Positions 7,938-15,701 of a stretch of 15,849 nucleotides of DNA are shown here, one piece after another. The first letter of the stretch is position 1, and every line of letters begins with the position of its first letter. Made by a program: the position numbers and the translations under genes. The notes beneath the pieces were generated by a model. The model made no database searches. It was not told the DNA's origin and saw only the letters and a list, made by a program, of their open reading frames with translations. Source of the DNA: Spirochaetota bacterium (GTDB lineage: Bacteria; Spirochaetota; JAGLSM01). The stretch covers positions 1 to 15,849 of the forward strand of contig JAGLSM010000008.1 of assembly GCA_023135745.1 (NCBI GenBank). Direction: 5' to 3'.

Positions 7938-8996
7938 TTATTTCCATCTTTGTCCGCGGCGGATTTTTGATAATTTTACGACTGCGGCAATAAATTCTAT
8001 TCCGGTAACATCCTGCTTTGGATGGAATCTTGAACTGAATGTTGCAGATAGAAGCTCATTTCTTACTGTGAATATTATGTCTGACAGGTATCTGCCGGTA
8101 TCAACGTCAACAAACGGATTTTTTACACCTCTATAACGGCTGTATATTCTGATGTCTCTTGATTTGTATTTATAGATATATGTCAGGAGTTTTGCTGTTT
8201 CCATACGGGACAGAGTTTTTTTTCGACGTTGGCTTCTGTAAAAGGCTCGGGGAATTACTCTTCTGTTTAACAAGGTCAGGTCAAGGTTGGTAAAATACTT
8301 TGTATATCTGTATTTTAACAGTTTTCTTGCAATAACAAGTATTGCTTCTTTATAGGAAACAGTTTTTTTAATTGCCAGTTTTTTTTCAAAAACTCCATTA
8401 ACATTACAGGTTTTTATCAGTTTTAGAAGTGATAGTTTTTTATCCGCGTCTTTCTGTTGTTTTGCCGGGATGTGAAAAAGCCGTTTATAGAATTTTTTCG
8501 CGGTAGTGAAATCAAGACGTTCTTTGTATATCTCTCCAAGAAGCCAGAGTGTTAAGGGCATATCCTTTTTTTCTTTATAAACGCTCAAGAGTATCTCAAG
8601 CGATCTGTTTTTTCGTCCCCATTCATAGAGAGTTTCTCCGTATTTTTCTCTTACACTAATATTTTTTCCTCCAAATTTGAGGTATTTCTCATAATTTAAG
8701 GATGATTTTTGGGGTTTATTAACAAGAGCGTATAGTTCTCCAAGATAGTTATGTATGTCACGGAAATATTTTTTATTGTTCTTTTTAAATTCAGGATTTC
8801 TATCTGCAAGTTTTAATGATTTTTCAAATGATTCAATTGCAAGAACTTTATTTTGCGCATCAAGATCAATGGTTATATAATATTTTTTTCCCAAAGTGAA
8901 GTGGTCTATAGGGTTAGATGATTTCAAAATAGATTCTTTGCTTCTGCAGGAGAAGCTTATGAATATAATAATTAGAAAAATCAAAGCTCTTTTCAT
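7938..8996 (-). CDS. Lipoprotein with TPR-like and SLH-like repeats
   Basis: First gene of the leftward string, 352 residues. A hydrophobic signal peptide (1-16) ends at C17 in SFSC. This is a relaxed lipobox of the kind seen in spirochaetes, so lipidation is likely. Residues about 30-185 form TPR-like helix pairs (DIHNYLGELYALVNKPQKS, WLLGEIYKERLDFTTAKKF). The C-terminal half resembles three degenerate SLH modules. Their cores, matching the ITRAE-type motif, are SYKEAILVIAR (module about 192-232), LSRMETAKLL (about 233-275) and VTGIEFIAAV (about 295-350). The third also has the opening FVDV and the RFHPKQ turn. SLH modules usually bind cell-wall polymers. TPR lipoproteins such as AlgK help exporter assembly in other exopolysaccharide systems, and PelC is a lipoprotein of Pel export. 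A similar role is inference. The SLH call is by eye and uncertain. Confidence 0.85.
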   Translation of the reverse strand: MKRALIFLIIIFISFSCRSKESILKSSNPIDHFTLGKKYYITIDLDAQNKVLAIESFEKSLKLADRNPEFKKNNKKYFRDIHNYLGELYALVNKPQKSSLNYEKYLKFGGKNISVREKYGETLYEWGRKNRSLEILLSVYKEKKDMPLTLWLLGEIYKERLDFTTAKKFYKRLFHIPAKQQKDADKKLSLLKLIKTCNVNGVFEKKLAIKKTVSYKEAILVIARKLLKYRYTKYFTNLDLTLLNRRVIPRAFYRSQRRKKTLSRMETAKLLTYIYKYKSRDIRIYSRYRGVKNPFVDVDTGRYLSDIIFTVRNELLSATFSSRFHPKQDVTGIEFIAAVVKLSKIRRGQRWK

Positions 8997-9045
8997 TATT
9001 TAAGCGGCCTTTCTGTGTGAATAAAATTTTATTTAAGATTTACGG

Positions 9046-9074
9046 TTGTAATTATTGATGCAGTGAGATAAAAT
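9046..9074 (+). promoter_or_regulatory. Possible promoter for the giant outer-membrane protein gene
   Basis: TTGTAA (9046-9051) and TAAAAT (9069-9074) are separated by 17 nt, four and five of six matches to sigma70 consensus. Transcription would start near 9081, about 30 nt before the ATG. It interleaves with the leftward promoter, so one regulator or the competition between polymerases could balance both transcripts. Confidence 0.45.
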
Positions 9075-9079
9075 TGCAA
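9051..9079 (-). promoter_or_regulatory. Possible promoter for the lipoprotein-epimerase-HEAT-pelF-pelG string
   Basis: On the minus strand TTGCAA (9079-9074) and AATAAT (9056-9051) are separated by 17 nt, matching consensus at four and five of six positions. The leader would be about 50 nt. It overlaps the opposite-strand promoter-like sequence almost completely. Confidence 0.4.
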
Positions 9080-9111
9080 GTAAAACTTTGGTTCCTCGGA
9101 GGGAATGGATA

Positions 9112-12100
9112 ATGAATAAAGTCAAGGCAGTTGTATCATTGATATTAATTACATGCTTGTTTCTGCCAAGCACCCCGCATAGTCAGATCGGATACAGGAA
9201 TATAATTGTAATTGAGGGAGAAGACGCGATTACAACCAACTTTGCAAAGGAACCGACTTTTAACCTTGACTGCAGCGGTCAGAAGGCTCTTCAGCTTTCC
9301 ACATCTAAAAAACCTTCTCTAAAAAGAGGATATTTTGCGGAATATGTATTTACCAATCCTCAGAATAGAAAGTATGATCTCTGGATTGGAGTAACCCCTC
9401 CGGGCTCCAGGTATTCATCAAAGACCGGCTATGCATCTCCATTCAGGTGGAAGCTGGATGATGGGAAATTTACTTTAGCATCTTCAGAAAATACAAAGGT
9501 AGGTAAATACTACGCGGCAGGCGGATTTTACTGGATAAGACTGAGCAGGGGAATTTTAACAAAAGGTAAACATAAACTTGTAATAGAAGTAGATCAAAAA
9601 AGAAGCAGCGGTTGGGATTATTTTTTATACATAGACTCAATGATCTTTATTCCGGTTGACACAAATCCGAAAAATTTTATTCCCAAAGTTAAAGTTTTTC
9701 CGAAAAAGAGGAGCAGACTTAAAGTTTTCAAACTCAGATCAATACAGGAATATAAGAGACTCAGAAAAAGGAAGAGACTGAGTGAGAACGAGCTGTTTAC
9801 CCTTGCTAATTGTTATATCTGGCTGTTTGATTATAAAAAGGCAATTCATGTTCTTAATCAGCTTTCCTTTAAGTACCCGCGAAAAGTCCGGTATAGAATT
9901 CTGGCTGCAAAAAGCCGTGCGTGGAGCGGTAAAATTGATCTTGCAATCAGGGACTATAAAAGGATACTTGTTAAATTTCCCAGAAACACCTATGTCAGGA
10001 AGTCAATGGCCATTATCGCCGGTTGGAACAACAGGTATAATGAAGCGATTAAACAGTATAAAAATATTATTAGAGTAGATCCAAATAATATTGATGCCTA
10101 TTTGTCAATTGCTACAGTTTATTCATGGTCTAAAAGGTCAAAAGAAGCTCTCGGCTGGTATGAGAAAGCTTCTGCCAGATTTCCGAATAATGTTAAGGTT
10201 AAAATGACTCTCGCGAAACACTATTCATGGTCAGGTAAAATGGATGCCGCGATTAGGGAACTTGAAAAAGTAATCAGGATTGATAAATACAATATCAAGG
10301 CATATAAACAACTTGCAAAATTTTACAGGTGGAATAATCAGCCTAAAAAAGCCAAGCTTGTCATTAAGAAGCTGCTTGCCAGATTTAAAGACCCTTCTGT
10401 TTATAAGGATATGGTCGCGGTATTTGATGAAACAGAAAAAAACAGACTTCTTGCGATAAAGAATTATCTTGCAATATTAAAGGTGAATCCTGAAAATCTT
10501 TCAGTCAGGGAGAGTCTTGCCAAGGCCTATGTCTGGAATAATATGGGCAAGGAAGCTGTCAGCGAATATAAAAAAATTATTGATATAAGATATTACAAAA
10601 AACTTATTAAGACTGAAAATGACAATAAAAATCTGTTTGTTCAATATGCCAGGTTAAAGATAATGGAAGACTGGATGAAAAAAGTATCACCGCGTCTTCT
10701 AAGATCAGTCTCAGACCTGGAAGATATTACAAAAACGGATTCAAAATATAAAAGCATCATTACCAGAGCAGCAAAAATACAGAACTATCTGAAAGGTAAG
10801 TTAAATTCTTATGCCCTTTTAATCAGGAAAAATGAGGGATTGCTTGAGAAGATGGCGAAGCTCAGAAAGTCATTTTTAGCAAATATTTATAAACTCGGAT
10901 GGACACCTGAGATTAATTCGTTAATTTCAAAATCAAGGGATAATATTAAACTATATAAAACGATATGGCCCCGGAAAATAATCGCATCAATGTATACCTT
11001 TCTTAACAGAATTGGTTCCTCTATTGATACTTATAAAGATTTGGGAATAAAAAGGAAGCCTGAGATAAGCTGGATTCTGCCCATATTGCATATCTGGAAT
11101 GGTAATATTAAATCGGCAAAGAATACACTTGCATTATTGCCTCCTAAGATAAGGGGGAAAGTATTCAGCAGTGTATTGGCAGATTTTTTGAGTATTGAAG
11201 GAATAAAACTTGATATAAAAAACAGTTCCGGGTCAGGTATTTTAGACCCCAAAAAACTCAGGAAAAAGCTTCTTGGAATGTATATTCAGATTGGGCTTTT
11301 TCAGAATCAGCTGAAGTCTCTGTATGGTCTCATATCAAGTGCGATAAATACAGAGCTTGATTATGCTCTTTTTACCCAGGCAAAAGAGAATACTTCATTG
11401 AGAAAAGAGATAGGAAACTTTAACCTGCGCGAGAAAAAGGTCGCGGATGCGATTTTTCAATATGAGAAGGTGTTAAAAGTGCTTCCCGGGGATAGTGAGC
11501 TTAAACTATTATTATCAGAGATATACGGATGGGATAATAAATGGAAGAAAAGTCAAAAACTCCTTACATCGTTACTTACATATAATCCTGACAATAAAAC
11601 AGCAAGAAACAGATACATAGATCTTAACCGTAATCATGCCATGAATATCCATTCTGACTTTAAGATCATAGATGATACTGGTTATAATTCAACAAAGATA
11701 AACGCCGGATGGAGTGATTATCTGGGAGAAATAGGAAAGATCAATCTTAAGTACAGTTTTATTAATCAGATAGAAACTGCTGCAGTTACAAATACAAGTA
11801 TTCAGGCTTATGATCTTGGCGCTGACTACAAAGGAAATTATACCGCGCATGTCTTAAAAGGGGGGATTGAATTTGCATTTGGTAAGAATTTTTCCATTAA
11901 TCCTTTCGCTTCTCTATATAGTTTTGAAGTTGAAGATATTCCCATAGCCACAAATAATCATACATTTTTAGGATATGGAGCTGATGTCTTTATAAAAATG
12001 TTTGATGATGCTATTGTTTTGCAGCTTCAGTTTGCAAATCTTCCGGTTATGGATAGAGCTCAAACCGTAAATAAAAATATATCCAAAATGACAGGTGGTA

Positions 12101-13911
12101 TTGAGTTATCACTTAATCTATTTGAACGATTGAGCCTGGGGGGTGTTTTTAGATTAAATAATTATTCTGATACCAACAATACCGTCTCTATCGAAACAGG
12201 GCTCAATCTGCACTACGCAATAATAGACAGCAGCCGGTATGGTTTTAAGTTGTCTCCACGCATAGGTATTTCTTATCTTGACAGGTTATCAGACTATAAG
12301 GGTGCTTTGCCGTTCTGGATACCTTTAAAGAGAACAACCGGATCATTTGGTGTAGGTATAAATCATAATCTGGAGAAGATGATTGGCACACGTCTGTCCT
12401 ATTATTTATCCTATAGTTTTGGTATGAACAACAACAAAGAGAAATCTCACAGCCTATATTTCGCTCCTTCATGGCATATCGGTGATTTTCTTTTAAACGC
12501 AGTAATTTCCTATTACACATCTAAGGCTGAAACTGCAGACGATCCTTATAAGAATACGACTTATGGATTTAATGCAGGTTTAAAATTTTATTCTTCATCT
12601 TTGCCGGGTTTAAAGGTTAGAAAGAGTGATCTTTACGTACAGTCCAAGAGTGATTTTATGACTATGGACAATGACGGCAAAGATGATACAGCAGTTTTTG
12701 AAATTCAGACATTTGATGCTTCAGAGATAAAAAAATGGGAGTTTATAATCAAAGACATCAATATGAAACTTGTTAGATCATATAAAGGTCTTGGGAATCC
12801 TCCTTCAACACTTGAATGGAAGGGCTATGATTCCGCAAAAAGAATTGTTAAAGCGGGTGATTATAATTATTGTATAAAAATTGAGAATGGTTTGGGGCAG
12901 CTGTCACAGACAAGGGCAAAAAGGATTACAGTATCCAAATCTTCGATAGCGGTACGCGTTACTGTGACACCGTCATTTTCACCTAATGGTGACGGGGCAA
13001 AGGATGTCTGCAGTATAAAACCTTCATCTACATCAACTAAGGGTATAAAGAAATGGGTCATAACTATTAAGGATAGACGTAAAAAAGACATAAGAGTTTT
13101 CAGTGGACTGAAAAAGCTTCCTTATGGAAAAGAATGGAACGGAAAAGACGCGTTTGAGAGGAAACTGCGTGATGGTGAATATAAGGCTCAATGTGAGATT
13201 GAATACAATAACGGTATCAAAATTGTTTCATCGGAAGTTGCTATAGTACTTGATACTAAAACTTCAGCAAGTATTCGGTCAATGCCTGATTCTAAAAATA
13301 TAAACGCGGTAATGTTTAATATGAAAAGCAGGGAGAAAGCCGATATAGTTGAGTGGTCTGTAGTTATTTATCATACTGAAGGTTATGCTTTAAGGACCAT
13401 ATCCGGAATTGGTGTTTTGCCGGATTCTGTAAGCTGGGATGGTAAGCTTGAAAAAAATCTTGCTTCAGAATACGGCACCAGATTTTATGCTAAGCTGATA
13501 GTTAAAGACAGGTCGGGTAATTCCTATACTACAGGAAAGACTTATTTTACAACCAGACCATATGTGTTTACAACAAAACGCTATATGAAGGTAATTACAT
13601 TTTCATACAATAAAAAGAACAGGCGGTTTTTAAATCCGCTTTTTGCTCTGATAAATAACAAGTTTGCAGAAAAGGGGAAAAGGATAATTATTGCAGGTTA
13701 TACTCATATGTCAGGATTAAAGGATCAGAATATTCTGCGGTCAAAAAACAATGCCAAGGCAATGCAAAAAATGCTGACAGCGGCTTATCCGGGTTTAGGT
13801 TCAGCAATCATGGCAGGCGGCAACGGCGGGACTAATCCATTTCGGAGTACCGGTACTATCAATGATAAAAAGTGGAATGACCGGATTGAGATAACAGTGT
13901 ATTTTAAGTAG
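9112..13911 (+). CDS. Giant PelB/BcsC-like outer-membrane exporter with carbohydrate-binding, FlgD/Ig and OmpA-like domains
   Basis: An exported protein of 1599 residues. The order is: signal peptide (1-24); a CBM6/35- or malectin-like beta-sandwich (about 30-182, opening IEGEDA); and a Lys/Arg-rich linker (about 185-224). TPRs follow (about 225-500) with a recurring YSWSGK/GWNNRY helix turn, then a less regular helical stretch (500-770) and more TPR (770-843). Next is a run of alternating amphipathic strands (about 844-1163), roughly sixteen, read as an outer-membrane beta-barrel. Three FlgD-like Ig domains follow (about 1175-1482; the second has FSPNGDGAKD), then an OmpA-like end (about 1485-1599). 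TPR plus barrel is the plan of PelB, BcsC and PgaA exporters. An even number of strands would leave both ends in the periplasm, as an OmpA end requires. The ATG has GGAGGG 8 nt upstream; an in-frame TTG at 9088 lacks that support and overlaps the ribosome site. Confidence 0.88.
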   Translation: MNKVKAVVSLILITCLFLPSTPHSQIGYRNIIVIEGEDAITTNFAKEPTFNLDCSGQKALQLSTSKKPSLKRGYFAEYVFTNPQNRKYDLWIGVTPPGSRYSSKTGYASPFRWKLDDGKFTLASSENTKVGKYYAAGGFYWIRLSRGILTKGKHKLVIEVDQKRSSGWDYFLYIDSMIFIPVDTNPKNFIPKVKVFPKKRSRLKVFKLRSIQEYKRLRKRKRLSENELFTLANCYIWLFDYKKAIHVLNQLSFKYPRKVRYRILAAKSRAWSGKIDLAIRDYKRILVKFPRNTYVRKSMAIIAGWNNRYNEAIKQYKNIIRVDPNNIDAYLSIATVYSWSKRSKEALGWYEKASARFPNNVKVKMTLAKHYSWSGKMDAAIRELEKVIRIDKYNIKAYKQLAKFYRWNNQPKKAKLVIKKLLARFKDPSVYKDMVAVFDETEKNRLLAIKNYLAILKVNPENLSVRESLAKAYVWNNMGKEAVSEYKKIIDIRYYKKLIKTENDNKNLFVQYARLKIMEDWMKKVSPRLLRSVSDLEDITKTDSKYKSIITRAAKIQNYLKGKLNSYALLIRKNEGLLEKMAKLRKSFLANIYKLGWTPEINSLISKSRDNIKLYKTIWPRKIIASMYTFLNRIGSSIDTYKDLGIKRKPEISWILPILHIWNGNIKSAKNTLALLPPKIRGKVFSSVLADFLSIEGIKLDIKNSSGSGILDPKKLRKKLLGMYIQIGLFQNQLKSLYGLISSAINTELDYALFTQAKENTSLRKEIGNFNLREKKVADAIFQYEKVLKVLPGDSELKLLLSEIYGWDNKWKKSQKLLTSLLTYNPDNKTARNRYIDLNRNHAMNIHSDFKIIDDTGYNSTKINAGWSDYLGEIGKINLKYSFINQIETAAVTNTSIQAYDLGADYKGNYTAHVLKGGIEFAFGKNFSINPFASLYSFEVEDIPIATNNHTFLGYGADVFIKMFDDAIVLQLQFANLPVMDRAQTVNKNISKMTGGIELSLNLFERLSLGGVFRLNNYSDTNNTVSIETGLNLHYAIIDSSRYGFKLSPRIGISYLDRLSDYKGALPFWIPLKRTTGSFGVGINHNLEKMIGTRLSYYLSYSFGMNNNKEKSHSLYFAPSWHIGDFLLNAVISYYTSKAETADDPYKNTTYGFNAGLKFYSSSLPGLKVRKSDLYVQSKSDFMTMDNDGKDDTAVFEIQTFDASEIKKWEFIIKDINMKLVRSYKGLGNPPSTLEWKGYDSAKRIVKAGDYNYCIKIENGLGQLSQTRAKRITVSKSSIAVRVTVTPSFSPNGDGAKDVCSIKPSSTSTKGIKKWVITIKDRRKKDIRVFSGLKKLPYGKEWNGKDAFERKLRDGEYKAQCEIEYNNGIKIVSSEVAIVLDTKTSASIRSMPDSKNINAVMFNMKSREKADIVEWSVVIYHTEGYALRTISGIGVLPDSVSWDGKLEKNLASEYGTRFYAKLIVKDRSGNSYTTGKTYFTTRPYVFTTKRYMKVITFSYNKKNRRFLNPLFALINNKFAEKGKRIIIAGYTHMSGLKDQNILRSKNNAKAMQKMLTAAYPGLGSAIMAGGNGGTNPFRSTGTINDKKWNDRIEITVYFK

Positions 13912-14788
13912 AAGTATCCGGATCCAGGGAACCCATCATTGATTCTATTTCTGACTTTTTTTCAAAGAGTTCTACTGTTATCTGTTTAAGCTGGTCTTCA
14001 TCAAGACCAAGAGTTTCAAAGACCTCATCCTGAAGAGGTGTCGGGATGTCGGATCCTGTAGAACCTATTTCTGCAATTTCTGCCGCGAAATCAGCCAAGT
14101 GAATTGTGGATACAAATATCTTGTTTTTATCGGATACATTTACGGGATTATGATGAGCTGAGAGAGCTTCAACAAGAAAGTCAGGAAATCCCCATTTTTC
14201 CGATACAATTTTCCCTATAATCTCATGGGTAAATTGACCCATGACAACCTGCTCAGCTTCATAGTAAGATACGTTTTTCTTTTTTGCTTCTTTGAGTATA
14301 TCCGCGAACTGGTCAGGAAAGTAGCATTCAATTATTACCTTTCCAAGATCATGAAGAAGGCCTGCAATAAAGAGATTCTGTATTTTTTTTTCATTCATGT
14401 TTTTTGTTTTGTTTGCAATTATTTTCGAGCAGGTTGCGACTGCCAGGGAATGTATCCAAAGAAGGTTTCTGTCAAATCCGTATTTACTGTGCTGTTTAAA
14501 GGTGTCTACACAGGCAATTCCGAGAGTTAAATTTTTAACAAGATCAAAACCGAGTATTGTAATCGCGTGTTGTAAAGAGTGGATTGGTTCACTGAATCCG
14601 TAATACGCGGAGTTAACTATTTTAAGGATTTTACTTGCTATTGCCATATCGTTTGAAATGACCTCGGCAAGGGCATTTGCATCACTATTAGGATCATTTA
14701 CTATTTCGTTTATCTTAATACTTAAGGCCGGTATTGTAGGTATCTGATCTACTTTTTCAAGTATTACTTCTATATTAATATTTGCCAT
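13904..14788 (-). CDS. HDOD-domain signalling protein
   Basis: A cytoplasmic protein of 294 residues consisting of one HDOD domain and a short acidic tail. Typical features are the opening IPTIPALSIKINEIVNDP (17-34), SNDMAIASKILKIVNSAYYG (45-64) and SLQHAITILG (71-80). The HD-like core includes H113, H146-D147 in LLHDLGK, H188 and H212-H213. HDOD proteins are regulatory or adaptor proteins in two-component and motility control, with no established enzyme activity. No receiver domain or other output domain is fused here. AGGA lies about 6 nt before the ATG. The gene follows the GH114 gene by 43 bp in the same direction, so the two may share a transcript. Its last 8 bp overlap the end of the oppositely oriented exporter gene. 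Confidence 0.9.
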   Translation of the reverse strand: MANINIEVILEKVDQIPTIPALSIKINEIVNDPNSDANALAEVISNDMAIASKILKIVNSAYYGFSEPIHSLQHAITILGFDLVKNLTLGIACVDTFKQHSKYGFDRNLLWIHSLAVATCSKIIANKTKNMNEKKIQNLFIAGLLHDLGKVIIECYFPDQFADILKEAKKKNVSYYEAEQVVMGQFTHEIIGKIVSEKWGFPDFLVEALSAHHNPVNVSDKNKIFVSTIHLADFAAEIAEIGSTGSDIPTPLQDEVFETLGLDEDQLKQITVELFEKKSEIESMMGSLDPDTST

Positions 14789-14831
14789 TATTTCCTCTTT
14801 TTATACTGATGTGTTTTTTGTAAAAGCTCTA

Positions 14832-15701
14832 TTAATATAACACAAAAGGCGGTATAGTATCAAGCTTGCGGTTTGAACAAAATGGAATAAATTTTTTCAT
14901 TATGGAAAGGAAATATGTTTTTTTGACATTGTTCCTGTTTTTTACATAATCAACGGTTAGTACAGATTTTCCTGCTTTGATGAAATATGACAGATATTTA
15001 AAGTAGAATCTTCGAGTATCCAGGGAGGTAGCGTTCTTATCTGATTTGTAGAAAATACTTTCCTGTCCTATCCCGTCAACTGAATCAAGATACTCTTTTC
15101 TTCTTCCCAGTTCAGGAGCATTTTGAACAAATACATATTTTTTTTTAATTCCGCTTTGTCTTACAATTTGGGAGATTTGTCTGACCATAAGTATCATTCT
15201 TTTTTCTGCGTTTACAAAACCTCTTTTTTTCCAGAAACGGTATGTGTCTATCCTGTCGAGATATACACCGTCAAATCTCGCGGAGATTATACGGCTGATG
15301 TAAGAATTTAATCCATTATATATGATTTTTTTCCACTGAGGATGCCAGAACTTTACAATAAAGTTTCCTGCCCATCCCTGATCGAGTTTAAGAATCCAAT
15401 CAGGGTGATTCGTTTTTGACCAGTGTTTTTTCCAATAGAATCTGTAGTTTTCAGCTTCTCCGATTGAAACGTACGCGAGGACAATTTTGCCGCTGTTTTG
15501 AATGCGCAGTATCTGAGCTTTTGTGAATGCTGAGTTTTCTGATCCGTCTTTCGTATAGTCAATTACTACAAGATCATAGGGTGATTTTGCTATCTCTGAA
15601 ATACTTACGTTCTGCAATTGGTATAACCATGAGCGTATGCCATGGAAGGATTTGTTAGTGACTTTTAGATTTTTTGAACAGCCGGAGGTGCTGATTATCA
15701 A
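14832..15701 (-). CDS. GH114-type (endo-alpha-1,4-polygalactosaminidase-like) glycosidase, probable lipoprotein
   Basis: A TIM-barrel hydrolase of the TM1410/GH114 type. Characterised GH114 enzymes cut alpha-1,4 galactosaminogalactan, and the related GH166 domain of PelA cuts Pel. Numbered from the TTG at 15701 (289 residues), the barrel strands show VVIDYTKDG with D48, LAYVSIGEAENYR with E82, FDGVYLDRID with D149, VQNAPEL (192-198), QES with E214 and LTVDYV with D251. This full acidic set suggests an active enzyme. The start is unresolved. Cys8 in TSGC looks like a lipobox, and the in-frame sequence upstream adds a hydrophobic stretch (ICYCFLIGLIIS). Yet no ATG, GTG or TTG lies in frame upstream before the window edge, and the TTG at 15701 has no ribosome site. 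I therefore give the minimal coding extent. Its place beside Pel genes suggests polymer trimming or release. Confidence 0.82.
   Translation of the reverse strand: MIISTSGCSKNLKVTNKSFHGIRSWLYQLQNVSISEIAKSPYDLVVIDYTKDGSENSAFTKAQILRIQNSGKIVLAYVSIGEAENYRFYWKKHWSKTNHPDWILKLDQGWAGNFIVKFWHPQWKKIIYNGLNSYISRIISARFDGVYLDRIDTYRFWKKRGFVNAEKRMILMVRQISQIVRQSGIKKKYVFVQNAPELGRRKEYLDSVDGIGQESIFYKSDKNATSLDTRRFYFKYLSYFIKAGKSVLTVDYVKNRNNVKKTYFLSIMKKFIPFCSNRKLDTIPPFVLY

Noticed and set aside
9088..9111. TTG at 9088 as start of the giant exporter
   Set aside because: It would translate through the GGAGGG ribosome site of the ATG at 9112 and add charged residues before an otherwise normal signal peptide.
12245..12520. 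Minus-strand open frames inside the giant exporter gene (also 11031-11252 and 12867-13091)
   Set aside because: All lie within a continuous well-supported coding frame on the plus strand and look like chance shadows.
13904..14788. HD-GYP c-di-GMP phosphodiesterase
   Set aside because: The HD-like histidines are present, but the GYP motif is absent and the N-terminal IPTIPALSIKI and SLQHAITILG blocks are those of HDOD proteins.
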